From NCBI RefSeq assembly GCF_021341785.1, contig NZ_JAJTTF010000002.1, positions 124,001 through 188,000 of the forward strand: a stretch of 64,000 bases of DNA, read 5' to 3'. This DNA is from Microbacterium sp. Au-Mic1 (GTDB taxonomy: Bacteria > Actinomycetota > Actinomycetes > Actinomycetales > Microbacteriaceae). Numbering within the stretch: the first letter of the stretch is position 1; every line of letters begins with the position of its first letter. Position numbers and translations under genes: made by a program. Below, in pieces: positions 20,095 to 29,135 of the stretch. The notes below the pieces were generated by a model. The model was given only the letters and a program-made list of their open reading frames with translations. It was not told the DNA's origin and made no database searches.

Positions 20095-21354
20095 ATGAAG
20101 AAGACTCACCTCGTCCCCGTGGCGGCGTTCACGGTGGGCGCCGCGCTCGTGCTGACCGGCTGCGGCGGCTCGAGCAGCAGCGCCGGCGCCGACGACAAGA
20201 CCGTCGTGGTGGACATGTGGGCGGGATCCGCCGACGACACCAAGGCCCTCCAGGCCCAGATCGACGTCGCCAAGAAGCAGAACCCCGACCTGAAGATCGA
20301 GCTGCGCACCGCGCCGTGGAACGACTTCTTCACCAAGCTGACCACGAACATGGCTTCGGGCAACATGGCGTGCGTCACCGGCATGAACAGCGGCATGCTG
20401 TCCGGATACACCTCCGGCTTCCAGAAGCTCACCGCGGACGATCTGAAGACCGCGGGCCTCAAGGAGGGTGACTTCGCCTCGGGCACCACCGAGATCCTGA
20501 AGAACAAGGGCGACCTGTACGGCCTGCCCTTCGACACCGCCACGATGCTCGTCTACTACAACGCCGACCAGCTCAAGGCCGCCGGCGCCGCAGACCCGAA
20601 GCCGGGCTGGACCTTCGACGACTTCGAGAAGACCGCCAAGGCGGCGACCCGGGACGGCAAGCAGGGCTTCGCCGTCGGCATGGGCGACTTCCAGTGGCAG
20701 GCGCTGCCCATCGCGAAGGCGGGCGTGCAGCCGGCCTCGCAGGACGGCAAGCTGCAGCTCACGGACAAGAAGTTCTCGGACGCCGCGACCTGGTACGCCG
20801 GTCTCGTCACCGACCAGAAGGTCGCTCTGCCCGTCGCCAGCGCCTCCGACGGCGGCTGGGGCGAGGACCAGTACTCGAACGGCAACGCCGCGATGGCCGT
20901 CGACGGAACCTGGAACGCCGTCAGCTACCTGAAGAACGAGGCCGGCTTCACTGCCGGCATGGCACCGCTGCCGGGTGAGGGCAAGGACTCGCTGAGCCTC
21001 ATCCTCGGCTCCGGCTACGGCATCTCCAAGACCTGCAAGAACAAGGACGCCGCGCTGAAGGTGCTCGGATCCCTGCTCAGCAAGGACTCGCAGGACTACA
21101 TCGCCTCCTCCGGCCGCAGCTACCCGGCACGCACGGAGAGCCAGCCGCTGTACTTCGACTCGATCGACGCCAAGTACCGCGCCCAGGTCGAGGAGGTCTT
21201 CAAGGCCGCTTTCGCGAACGTGCAGGGTCAGTACGTCACCGACAACTGGTCGAAGGTCGGCACCTTCATCCAGCCGCAGCTGGTGAGCGTCTACAACGGC
21301 CAGACCCCCATGGCCGACGTGCTCAAGAGCGCTCAGCAGCAGTTCGGCAAGTGA
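20095..21354 (+). CDS. Sugar ABC transporter substrate-binding lipoprotein
   Basis: Captures sugar outside the membrane for the two permeases that follow; here probably fucose-containing oligosaccharides. 419 residues. Lipoprotein signal MKKTHLVPVAAFTVGAALVLTGCGG with the lipidated Cys at about 23, then a mature family 1 (MalE-like) binding protein: VVVDMWAGSADDTKALQAQIDVAKKQNPDLKIELR, LYGLPFDTATMLVYYNADQLKAAG and AVDGTWNAVSYLKNEAG. Ribosome site GAGGAGG-like precedes the ATG. It is first in a long operon through cutC at 27950. No ATPase is encoded nearby, so a shared MsiK-type ATPase elsewhere is expected. Confidence 0.9.
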   Translation: MKKTHLVPVAAFTVGAALVLTGCGGSSSSAGADDKTVVVDMWAGSADDTKALQAQIDVAKKQNPDLKIELRTAPWNDFFTKLTTNMASGNMACVTGMNSGMLSGYTSGFQKLTADDLKTAGLKEGDFASGTTEILKNKGDLYGLPFDTATMLVYYNADQLKAAGAADPKPGWTFDDFEKTAKAATRDGKQGFAVGMGDFQWQALPIAKAGVQPASQDGKLQLTDKKFSDAATWYAGLVTDQKVALPVASASDGGWGEDQYSNGNAAMAVDGTWNAVSYLKNEAGFTAGMAPLPGEGKDSLSLILGSGYGISKTCKNKDAALKVLGSLLSKDSQDYIASSGRSYPARTESQPLYFDSIDAKYRAQVEEVFKAAFANVQGQYVTDNWSKVGTFIQPQLVSVYNGQTPMADVLKSAQQQFGK

Positions 21355-21418
21355 TCCTCTCCCGGTCCGGCGGATCCGTCCGCCGGACCGGGACACCATC
21401 CTGGAAGAAGGAGGAACG

Positions 21419-22363
21419 GTGACCATCGCCGCATCCCGCCGCCGCGCATCGCAGAGCCGACGCGGTGCTCCGCCCCGTCGCGGATCCCTCATGCGCGCGG
21501 AAGGTCGTCAGGCGCTCGGCTTCGCGAGCCCCGCCCTGATCGGCCTCGCCGTGTTCACCGTCGTGCCGGTCGTGCTCTCCATCGTGATGAGCTTCTACAA
21601 CTGGCCCACGTTCGGCGACAAGACCTTCAACGGCGTCGACAACTACATCAAGCTCTTCACGTCGAGCCCGGACTTCTGGCCCGCGATGCGCAACACCGCC
21701 GTCTTCACGATCGTCTACGTGCCGCTCAGCATCGTGTGCTCGCTGATCCTGGCGATGTCCCTCGGGCCGCGGATCCGCGGTCGCGGCGCACTGCGCGTGC
21801 TGTTCTTCATCCCGGTCGTGACGCCCATGGTCGCGAGCGTCCTGGTGTGGAAGATGATGCTGCAGCCCCAGGGCCTCTTCAACGGGATCGCTCAGGGCTG
21901 GTTCGGCATCAAGCTGCCCAACTTCCTCGCCGACCCGTTCTGGGCCATGGCCATGGTCATCATCATGAGCGTCTGGCAGGGCCTCGGCTACAACATGCTC
22001 ATCTTCTCCGCCGCCCTCGAGCAGCTGCCGGAATCGGTCATCGAGGCCGCGCGCATCGATGGAGCCTCCGGCTTCCGCATGCAGTGGAGCGTCGTCGTCC
22101 CGATGATCTCGCCGTCGATCTTCTTCGCGACGATCATGACCATGATCACGTCGTTGCAGGTGTTCGCGCAGCCGCAGCTGCTCACCGGAGGCGGCCCGGG
22201 CAATGCGACGCAGCCCCTGGTGCAGTTCATCTACAACCAGGGCTTCAAGTTCCAGGACCTCGGCATCGCCGCCGCCGGCGCGTGGATCCTGTTCGCGCTC
22301 ATCATCATCATCACCGCGCTGCAGTTCGGGGCGCAGAAGAAGTGGGTGCACTATGAGCACTGA
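21419..22363 (+). CDS. Sugar ABC transporter permease (MalF type)
   Basis: One of two membrane subunits of the importer. 314 residues with about six transmembrane helices after a basic N-terminus (MTIAASRRRASQSRRGAPPRR). The EAA loop, which contacts the ATPase, is LEQLPESVIEAARIDGASGFRMQWSVVVPMI (about 200-230). The GTG at 21419 has a strong AAGGAGG site. Its last 11 bases overlap the next permease gene. MalF-type permeases pair with MalG-type ones, as here. Confidence 0.93.
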   Translation: MTIAASRRRASQSRRGAPPRRGSLMRAEGRQALGFASPALIGLAVFTVVPVVLSIVMSFYNWPTFGDKTFNGVDNYIKLFTSSPDFWPAMRNTAVFTIVYVPLSIVCSLILAMSLGPRIRGRGALRVLFFIPVVTPMVASVLVWKMMLQPQGLFNGIAQGWFGIKLPNFLADPFWAMAMVIIMSVWQGLGYNMLIFSAALEQLPESVIEAARIDGASGFRMQWSVVVPMISPSIFFATIMTMITSLQVFAQPQLLTGGGPGNATQPLVQFIYNQGFKFQDLGIAAAGAWILFALIIIITALQFGAQKKWVHYEH

Positions 22364-23270
22364 TCTGCAGGAGGCCGCCATCGCCGAGTCGGCCGAGGTC
22401 GCCGCCGAGGACCGCACCACGCGCCCGAAGGCGCCGCTGTCCGGTGCAGAGCGGACGCGCCTCATCATCGCGCACGTCTTCGTCTACCTCGCGGCGCTCG
22501 TGTTCGTCTCGCCGCTGGTCTACTCGTTCTTCTCGGCTCTCAAGCCGAACAACGAGATGTTCTCCATGCCGCCGAAGCTCGTCGGCTCCGAGGTGCGCTG
22601 GTCGAACTTCGCCGACGTGTTCGCGTACGGCCCGTTCCTCACCTACATCGGCAACTCGTTCTTCGTGGCGATCGCCGGAACCCTCGTCGTGCTGATCGTG
22701 TCGACGACCGCGGGGTACGCCTTCGGCCGTCTGCGCTGGCGTGGCAGGGACGCCGTGTTCGTGCTGTTCCTCGCGACCCTGATGGTGCCCGCCGAGGTGC
22801 TGGTCATCCCGATGTTCCAGGTCATGCAGTGGCTGAACTGGGTGGACACCTACCAGGCGCTGATCTTCCCGTTCGCCTTCACCGCGTTCGGCACCTTCCT
22901 CATGCGCCAGTTCTTCCGTGGGATCCCCTACGAGCTCGAAGAGGCCGCGCGCGTCGACGGCGCAGGCCCGCTGCGCTCGTTCCTGCAGATCATCCTGCCG
23001 CTCGCGAAGTCCGCGGTGGCGGTGCTCTCCGTCTTCACCTTCCTCTCCTTCTGGAACAGCTACCTGTGGCCGCTGATCGTGACCGTCGACTACAACGCGC
23101 ACGGCACGCTCCCGGTGGGTCTCGCGACCTTCTCCGGTCTCACCGGTACGCGCTGGGATCTGCAGATGGCGGCGGCGATCATCTCGATGGTGCCGACCAC
23201 GGTCCTCGTGATCGTGCTGCAGAAGCACCTGGTCAAGGGCATCGCGATGGCGGGGCTCGGCGGACGATGA
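22353..23270 (+). CDS. Sugar ABC transporter permease (MalG type)
   Basis: Second membrane subunit. 305 residues, about six transmembrane helices. A hydrophilic N-terminus of about 35 residues precedes the first helix (IIAHVFVYLAALVFVSPLVYSFFSALK). The EAA loop is IPYELEEAARVDGAGPLRSFLQIILPL (about 190-215). The ATG at 22353 lies inside the end of the preceding permease gene (11-base overlap), and its own stop overlaps the next start (ATGA), so translation is coupled along the operon. Confidence 0.93.
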   Translation: MSTDLQEAAIAESAEVAAEDRTTRPKAPLSGAERTRLIIAHVFVYLAALVFVSPLVYSFFSALKPNNEMFSMPPKLVGSEVRWSNFADVFAYGPFLTYIGNSFFVAIAGTLVVLIVSTTAGYAFGRLRWRGRDAVFVLFLATLMVPAEVLVIPMFQVMQWLNWVDTYQALIFPFAFTAFGTFLMRQFFRGIPYELEEAARVDGAGPLRSFLQIILPLAKSAVAVLSVFTFLSFWNSYLWPLIVTVDYNAHGTLPVGLATFSGLTGTRWDLQMAAAIISMVPTTVLVIVLQKHLVKGIAMAGLGGR

Positions 23271-24241
23271 CGCAGGACGAAGGATCCGGTGCCGCGCCGC
23301 ACCGGGAGACGAACGCGCCCGTGATCGCGGGCATCGACATCGGCGGGACGAAGATCTCCGCCGTGCTGACCGATGAGACCGGCACCGTCCTGGCGAAGGG
23401 CGTCGTCCCCGCCCCGGCCGCGGAGGGCGGCTCCGCGATGGCGGACGCCGCCGCGGATCTCGTCCTCCGGCTCCGCGGCGCGCTCGACGCGTCGCTCGCC
23501 GGCGCGGGCGTCGGCGCCGCCGGGGTGATCGACCAGGAGCGCGGCGTCGTCGTCGCCGCCTCCGCCACGTTCACGGACTGGAGCGGGTTCCCACTCGCGG
23601 ACGAGCTCGAGGGCCGCCTCGGCGCACCCGTGTGGGTCGAGAACGACGTGAACGCCTTCCTGATCGGCGAGCTGCGCTGGGGCGCCGCCCGCGGGGAGAG
23701 CGACGTGCTCGGCATCATGCTCGGCACCGGCGTCGGCGGCGCGATCGCCCTCGACGGCGCGGTGCACCACGGCGCGCACGGCGCGGCGGGGGAGATCGGG
23801 CACACCCCGGGCTTCAGCGACCTGGTGTGCACGTGCGGGCAGACCGGGCATCTGGAGACGCTCGCCTCCGGCACCTCGATCGCCCGCCGCTACCGCGCGG
23901 CGACCGGATCCGATGCCACAGCCCCGGAGATCGCGGATCGGGCGAGGGCCGGGGAGACCGCGGCGCTCGACGTCTTCACGGACGCGGCCCGTGCGACGGC
24001 TCTCGCCGCCTCCGTCGCGTCCTCGCTGATCGATCTCGGCATGGTCGTGATCGGCGGAGGGGTTCGCGAAGCCTGGGATCTGCTCGAACCGGGCATCCTG
24101 GAGACGCTGCGCACCGACGCCCCGGTCTCCGGGTTCCCGTTGCGCATCGTGCCCGCGGAGATCTCGGCCGACGCCGTCGCTCGAGGAGCCGCGGCGCTCG
24201 CCTCCGCGCGACTCGCCGATTCCGTCCCCGCCCCCGTCTGA
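23267..24241 (+). CDS. ROK-family sugar kinase or sugar-binding protein
   Basis: 324 residues. ROK features: GIDIGGTKISAVLTDE at about 17-32, VWVENDVNAFLIGELRWGAA near 120-140 with the catalytic Asp, and GIMLGTGVGGAIALDG. The zinc motif reads CTCGQTGHLE, so the third cysteine of the usual CxCGxxGCxE is replaced by histidine, unlike the canonical motif in the ROK repressor at 18720. There is no winged helix, so it is a kinase-like protein rather than a regulator. It is coupled to the upstream permease. Since the fucose route here needs no phosphorylation, its substrate may be another sugar released from the imported oligosaccharide. Confidence 0.85.
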   Translation: MTQDEGSGAAPHRETNAPVIAGIDIGGTKISAVLTDETGTVLAKGVVPAPAAEGGSAMADAAADLVLRLRGALDASLAGAGVGAAGVIDQERGVVVAASATFTDWSGFPLADELEGRLGAPVWVENDVNAFLIGELRWGAARGESDVLGIMLGTGVGGAIALDGAVHHGAHGAAGEIGHTPGFSDLVCTCGQTGHLETLASGTSIARRYRAATGSDATAPEIADRARAGETAALDVFTDAARATALAASVASSLIDLGMVVIGGGVREAWDLLEPGILETLRTDAPVSGFPLRIVPAEISADAVARGAAALASARLADSVPAPV

Positions 24242-24277
24242 ACCACCCGCACCGCCTGAGAAGGAACGAACGTCGTC

Positions 24278-25876
24278 ATGACCGCGCCCACCCCGCACAT
24301 CCGCCCCGAGGCCGACACGGTCTGGATGGAGCCGCTCCCGGCCGTCGAGGACGGCGGGCTCGTCCGTCCCCGCATCGGCATCGCCGGGATCTCGATCGAG
24401 TCCAGCACCTTCTCGCCGCACATCTCCGGCGACGAGGCCTTCACGATCCGCGAGGGCGTCGACCTCGTCGGCTACTACCCGTTCCTCGACGAGGGCCGTG
24501 AGCTGCGCGAGGCGGCGGAGTGGATCCCGATCCACCACGGCCGCTCGCTGCCGGGCGGAGCCGTCGCGCCGGCGACCTATCTGCGGATGAAGGAGGCGAT
24601 CGTGCACGGCATCCGCGCCGAGATCGCCGCCGGCGGCCCGTTCGACGGATTCTTCTTCGACATCCACGGCGCCATGAGCGTCGTCGGGATGCAGGATGCG
24701 GAGGGCGACCTCGCCGCGGCCGTGCGCGCCGCACTCGGTGACGACGTGCTCGTGTCGACCTCGATGGACCTGCACGGCAACGTGTCGGAGGTGCTGCGCG
24801 ACGCGTTGGATCTGCTCACCTGCTACCGGATGGCGCCGCACGAGGACTGGATGAACACCAAGGAGCGCGCGGTGTGGAACCTGCTCGCGCGCCTGCGTGG
24901 TCGGCACGGATCCGACGTGCTGCGTCGCCGCCCCTACAAGGCGTGGGTGCCCGTGCCCGTGCTGCTGCCGGGGGAGAAGACGAGCACCCGGCTGGAGCCG
25001 GCGCGCGGCATCTACGCCCAGGTGCCGGAGGTCGCGGAGCTCGACGGTGTCGTGGACGCCGCGATCTGGGTCGGATACGCCTGGGCCGACGAGCCGCGCA
25101 ACATGGCGATCGTGATGGTGACCGGCGACGACCGGGACGTGATCGCGCGGGAGGCCGAGCGCCTCGCCCGGCACTACTGGGATGCGCGCGCCGACTTCGT
25201 GTTCGTGGGGCCGGCCGCCACCCTCGGCGACGCGCTCGACCTCGCGCTCGCTCCGGAGGCGTCGCGCCCCTACGTGATCTCCGACTCCGGCGACAACCCC
25301 ACCGCGGGCGGCGCGGGCGACGTCTCCTGGACGCTCGGCGAACTGCTCGCGCGTCCCGAGCTGGCCGAGCCCGGACGCGTCGTCGTGCACGCCTCCGTGT
25401 TCGACGCCGCGGCGGTGGCCGAGGCCGTGGAGGCCGGCGTCGGCGCGACCGTCACCCTCGAGGTCGGCGGGCGAGTGGATCCCGGCCCGCGCGGGCCGGT
25501 GCCGCTCACCGGGGAGGTCTTCTCGATCACCGAGGGCGACCCCGAGGCGGGCATGCAGGTCGTGATCCGCTCCGGCAGCGTGCACGCGATCATCACCGAG
25601 CGCCGCAAGCCCTTCCACCACCTCGATGACTTCCGCATGCTGGGACTGGATCCCGAGAGCGCGGACATCGTGATCGTCAAGATCGGCTACCTCGAGCCCG
25701 AGCTGTACGACCTCGCCGCCGACTGGACCCTCGCGCTCACCCCGGGCGGCGTGGATCAGGACCTCCTGCGCCTGGGGCACCACCGGCTGGCACCCGGCGT
25801 CTTCCCGTTCGACACCGCCGGCGTCCCCGCGCTCACCGCGCACGTGAGCCGCCGCGGAGAGGAGCTGCCCGCATGA
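24278..25876 (+). CDS. M81-family (MlrC-like) metallopeptidase homologue
   Basis: 532 residues. The MlrC N-terminal domain begins with IGIAGISIESSTFSPHISGDEAF at about 33-55. Zn-ligand-type motifs DIHGAM (about 128) and DLHGN (about 164) follow, and the C-terminal part has SDSGDNPTAGGAGDVSWTL and PFHHLDDF...IVIVKIGYLEPELYDLA. The founding member linearises microcystin, but relatives in sugar loci have no known substrate. It is 37 bases after the ROK kinase and overlaps the fucosidase start by four bases, so it is clearly part of the fucoside operon. A deacylase or amidase acting on sugar side groups is possible but unproven. Confidence 0.82.
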   Translation: MTAPTPHIRPEADTVWMEPLPAVEDGGLVRPRIGIAGISIESSTFSPHISGDEAFTIREGVDLVGYYPFLDEGRELREAAEWIPIHHGRSLPGGAVAPATYLRMKEAIVHGIRAEIAAGGPFDGFFFDIHGAMSVVGMQDAEGDLAAAVRAALGDDVLVSTSMDLHGNVSEVLRDALDLLTCYRMAPHEDWMNTKERAVWNLLARLRGRHGSDVLRRRPYKAWVPVPVLLPGEKTSTRLEPARGIYAQVPEVAELDGVVDAAIWVGYAWADEPRNMAIVMVTGDDRDVIAREAERLARHYWDARADFVFVGPAATLGDALDLALAPEASRPYVISDSGDNPTAGGAGDVSWTLGELLARPELAEPGRVVVHASVFDAAAVAEAVEAGVGATVTLEVGGRVDPGPRGPVPLTGEVFSITEGDPEAGMQVVIRSGSVHAIITERRKPFHHLDDFRMLGLDPESADIVIVKIGYLEPELYDLAADWTLALTPGGVDQDLLRLGHHRLAPGVFPFDTAGVPALTAHVSRRGEELPA

Positions 25877-27222
25877 TGAACTTCGAGAAGCGCACCGGAC
25901 CCGATTTCGGATCCGCCGCCCCCGCGTACCCCGCCGCCGGCGTGCCGGACTGGTACCGCGACGCCAAGCTCGGCTTCTTCGTGCACTGGGGCCTGTACTC
26001 GGTGCCCGCCTGGGCAGTGCAGCACGGCGAGGGCGTGAACATCCCCACCGAGGACGCCTACGCCTGGCACCAGTACGCCGAGTGGTACGGCAACACCGTG
26101 CGGATCGCGGGCAGCCCGACCTGGCAGCGGCACCAGGAGCTCTACGGACCCGGCACCTCGTACGAGGACCTCGCCGACCTCTGGGACGCGTCGTCCTTCG
26201 ATGCCGACGCCTTCGTCGGCGAGCTCGTGGACGCCGGTGCACGCTACGTCATCCCGACGACCAAGCACCACGAGGGCTTCTGCCTGTGGGGCACGGACAC
26301 GACCGGCTTCAATGCGGTGGCGCGCGGACCGCGGCGGGACCTCGTGGCCGAGCTCCACGACGCGACTCGGCGTGCCGGCGCCCGGTTCGGCGTGTACTTC
26401 TCCGGAGCGCTGGACTGGCACGCGAGCGACTTCCCGGCGATCGAGTCGGACACCGACCTGTTCCGCTACCGCCGCAACGACGAGCCCTTCTCACGCTACG
26501 CCGCCGCACAGCTCGACGAGCTCGTCGAGCGCTTCTCGCCCGACGTGCTCTGGAACGACATCGAGTGGCCCGACGGCGGCAAGGGCGACGAGGAGTTCGC
26601 GGTCGCCGCGCTCCTGCGCCGCTACTTCGAGCGGGTGCCGAACGGCGTCGTGAACGACCGCTGGGGAGTGCCGTACCACGGCTTCCTGACGCGCGAGTAC
26701 ACGCACATCCCGGGGATCCTCGACGCTCCGTGGGAGTCCACGCGCGGCCTCGGCTACTCGTTCGGCTACAACCAGGCGGAGGACGAGCGTCAGACCCTGT
26801 CCGGGCCGGATCTGATCCGGATGCTGGTGGACGTGGTCTCCAAGAACGGGAACCTGCTCATCAACGTCGGCCCCGATGCCGCCGGGCGGATCCCGGAGCT
26901 GCAGCGCCGGACGATGCGCGACCTCGGCGCCTGGATGCGGCTGAACGGCGACGCGATCCACGGAACGCGGCCCTGGGTGCGCTTCGGCGAGGAGATCGGC
27001 GAGCCGCGCCGCTATACGCGGTCGGCCGCCGGCGTGCACGTGCACGCACTCGACCCGAGCACCGGGGAGGTCCGCCTTCCGGCGGAGCTCGCCGACGGTG
27101 CCGCACGCTGGACGGACGGCTCCGCCGTGGAATCGGAGACCGCGCCCGACGGCACACGGACTGCGCACATCCCTGCGGGGCTGCGCAGCGAGCCGGTCGC
27201 CACCCTCACGGTGGCGCCGTGA
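25873..27222 (+). CDS. Alpha-L-fucosidase, GH29, second paralogue
   Basis: 449 residues, cytoplasmic (no signal peptide). GH29 landmarks: WYRDAKLGFFVHWGLYSVPAW (27-47), PTTKHHEGFCLWGT (128-141), the nucleophile D229 in DVLWNDIEWP, and a closing GNLLINVGPDAAGRIPELQ segment. The start ATG overlaps the M81 stop and the stop overlaps the cutC start, so three genes are coupled. It differs clearly from the fucosidase at 17407: it contains the classical WNDI motif and a longer N-terminus. The two enzymes probably cleave different fucosyl linkages delivered by the ABC importer. Confidence 0.93.
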   Translation: MMNFEKRTGPDFGSAAPAYPAAGVPDWYRDAKLGFFVHWGLYSVPAWAVQHGEGVNIPTEDAYAWHQYAEWYGNTVRIAGSPTWQRHQELYGPGTSYEDLADLWDASSFDADAFVGELVDAGARYVIPTTKHHEGFCLWGTDTTGFNAVARGPRRDLVAELHDATRRAGARFGVYFSGALDWHASDFPAIESDTDLFRYRRNDEPFSRYAAAQLDELVERFSPDVLWNDIEWPDGGKGDEEFAVAALLRRYFERVPNGVVNDRWGVPYHGFLTREYTHIPGILDAPWESTRGLGYSFGYNQAEDERQTLSGPDLIRMLVDVVSKNGNLLINVGPDAAGRIPELQRRTMRDLGAWMRLNGDAIHGTRPWVRFGEEIGEPRRYTRSAAGVHVHALDPSTGEVRLPAELADGAARWTDGSAVESETAPDGTRTAHIPAGLRSEPVATLTVAP

Positions 27223-27950
27223 CGCGCATCGTGCTCGAGATCGCCGTCGACGGCCCGGCCGGCGCGCGGAGCGCGTTCGAGGGAGGCGCCGATCGCGTCG
27301 AGCTGTGCCAGGCGCTGGCGGCGACCGGGGGCCTCACGCCCTCCGGCGCGACGGTCGACGCCGTCCGCGCCGTGGCCGGCGCCTCGGAGCGCGTCGCGGT
27401 GCTCGTGCGGCCGCGCGTCGGCGGGTTCGTCTACACCGCGGAAGAGGTCGAGCTCGTGGCGGCCGATGTCGCCGATGTCGTGCAACGCGGCGCCGGGGCG
27501 GTGGTGGTCGGCGCGCTGACCAGGGACGGCGCCGTGGATCGCCGGGCTCTCGAACGCTGGCGGAACGCCGCACGCGGCGCAGAACTCGTGTTCCACCGGG
27601 CGATCGACACCGTTCCCGAGCCCGCGGCCCTCGTCGACGATCTCGTGGGCAGCGGGGTGAGCCGCGTGCTGACGAGCGGCGGCGCCGCGCGCAGCATCGA
27701 CGGCGTGGAGACGCTGCGTGCCCTCACCGAGACCGCGGCGGGACGCCTGCAGATCATGGCGGGCGGCGGCGTCCGCGTCGAGGACATCCCCGCGCTCGTG
27801 GCCTGCGGAGTCGACGCGATCCACCTCTCGGCGCGTACGCCCTCCGGCGACACCGCACCGAGCGGCCCCGGCGGCGGCGATCCCGGCTTCGACGTGACCG
27901 ACGGCGCCATCGTGCGTCGGGCGGCCTCCGCGCTGCCCGTGCGTCTCTGA
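27219..27950 (+). CDS. cutC: CutC-family TIM-barrel protein
   Basis: 243 residues, a normal CutC length. Family motifs: LEIAVDGPAGARSAFEGGADRVELCQALAATGGLTPSGATV at the N-terminus, VLVRPRVGGFVYTAEEVE, FHRAIDTVPEPAALVDDLVGSGVSRVLTSGGA and IMAGGGVRVEDI. The protein was named for copper tolerance in E. coli, but that role is disputed. The GTG at 27219 overlaps the fucosidase stop (GTGA), and the gene ends the fucoside operon before a strong terminator. Its position argues for a carbohydrate-related function, which is an inference. Confidence 0.88.
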   Translation: MTRIVLEIAVDGPAGARSAFEGGADRVELCQALAATGGLTPSGATVDAVRAVAGASERVAVLVRPRVGGFVYTAEEVELVAADVADVVQRGAGAVVVGALTRDGAVDRRALERWRNAARGAELVFHRAIDTVPEPAALVDDLVGSGVSRVLTSGGAARSIDGVETLRALTETAAGRLQIMAGGGVRVEDIPALVACGVDAIHLSARTPSGDTAPSGPGGGDPGFDVTDGAIVRRAASALPVRL

Positions 27951-27983
27951 CCCGAGCCTGACCCTGCCGCGCCCCTGACGCGG

Positions 27984-28018
27984 AAGAGCGCGACGCCCTC
28001 TCGGGGCGTCGCGCTCTT
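27984..28018. terminator. Strong bidirectional terminator
   Basis: A 15-bp perfect stem: AAGAGCGCGACGCCC (27984-27998) with GGGCGTCGCGCTCTT (28004-28018), five-base loop. It lies between the convergent cutC gene and the minus-strand membrane-protein gene, so it can stop transcripts from both sides. Confidence 0.85.
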
Positions 28019-28045
28019 CGCGGTGATGGCGTCGGGACCGGCGGA

Positions 28046-29047
28046 TCAGGGCGTGCTGGTCGGAGCGGGCTCGGAGCCCGACGACGTCGCGTCCGGCACC
28101 GACAGGGGCGCCTCGACGCCCGCACCCCACACCGGCTTGGGGAGGCTGACCGTCTGACCGCCCTGGATCTGGCGCAGCGCGTCGGCGATCGCGGTGGCGT
28201 TCTCCGGCACCGGCAGGCCGCACTTCTCCAGCTCCGAGGCGAACTTCAGCGTCAGGCGCTCCTTGCCCGCCGCCACGGCCTCGGCGGTGGTCCCGGTCTG
28301 GATCGCGCTGCCGGTCTGGATGTCCGAGACCTTGTCGCAGACGTGGTACACGGCACCACCGGAGACCCAGGTCACCTGGTCCTTGCCGAGCAGCTGGATC
28401 ACGGTGGACTGATCAGCGGTGTACTGCTCGACGGAGGCCGGCTTGAAGTCGATGCCCAGCACCACCGCGAGCGCGGCCAGGGCGATGCCGACGATGCCCG
28501 CGATCGTCTTCTGGCCCTTGTCCATGTCCTTGTTCAGGAACACCATGATGATGAGCGGCACGAACGCGATGATCGCGATGATCGCGCCGAGCTGGTTCTG
28601 CACGAAGAACCGCACGGTGTCGGAGCGGCGGGCCGGATCCAGGTGGTTCGCCTTCTTCCAGAGGAAGGATCCGGTGATCGACAGCGCGGCGATCACGACG
28701 AACAGCGCGATGAGCGTGATGAACGCCCACTGCGGGAACGTCGCCGTCGCCCCCTGCTGCTCGAGGAGCCCCGTGTCGGGGTTGCGGACGAGCTGGCCGT
28801 CGCCGCCGGTGACCTGGCGCTGCCGCAGCAGCCAGAAGATGCCGACGGCCTCTGCGGCGATCGCGACCGCCCAGAGCACGACCGCGATCCAGCGGAAGCG
28901 GGTGGCCTTGGCTTTGGCCTCGGGCGTGGGCGTCCATCCGGCGGGAGGATCTGCCGACGCGTCGGTGGAGGCCGCGGCGGTCGCCGCGGCGGGTGCGGGC
29001 CTGCTCGCCGCGGTGCGGGCGGGCTTCTTGCTGCTGTTCTCAGGCAC
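28046..29047 (-). CDS. Conserved membrane protein of unknown function
   Basis: 333 residues. A hydrophilic Ala/Pro/Ser-rich N-terminus (1-50) precedes four likely membrane helices: about 52-72 (WIAVVLWAVAIAAEAVGIFWLL), 106-130, 153-172 (LGAIIAIIAFVPLIIMVFL) and 183-200. A soluble C-terminal domain of about 130 residues has two cysteines (HVCDKVSD and LEKCGLPVP) that could form a disulfide if exported. It ends in a Ser/Pro/Thr tail. The GTG at 29047 has an AAAGGA site. The gene is monocistronic and divergent from the next pair. I recognise no family with a known role. Confidence 0.75.
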   Translation of the reverse strand: MPENSSKKPARTAASRPAPAAATAAASTDASADPPAGWTPTPEAKAKATRFRWIAVVLWAVAIAAEAVGIFWLLRQRQVTGGDGQLVRNPDTGLLEQQGATATFPQWAFITLIALFVVIAALSITGSFLWKKANHLDPARRSDTVRFFVQNQLGAIIAIIAFVPLIIMVFLNKDMDKGQKTIAGIVGIALAALAVVLGIDFKPASVEQYTADQSTVIQLLGKDQVTWVSGGAVYHVCDKVSDIQTGSAIQTGTTAEAVAAGKERLTLKFASELEKCGLPVPENATAIADALRQIQGGQTVSLPKPVWGAGVEAPLSVPDATSSGSEPAPTSTP

Positions 29048-29135
29048 GGTGGTCCTTTCCCTTCCCCTGGTGCTGGACCTGAGCCTAGCGGCGGGGGCCC
29101 GCGGATCCGGGGATATCGGTCGCTACGCTGGACGC

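Noticed and set aside
23090..26242. 1050-codon minus-strand frame opposite the ROK, M81 and GH29 genes
   Set aside because: Long antisense frames are common at high GC. Composition is Arg/Gly/Ala/Val/Asp-rich, and the plus strand has clear family matches.
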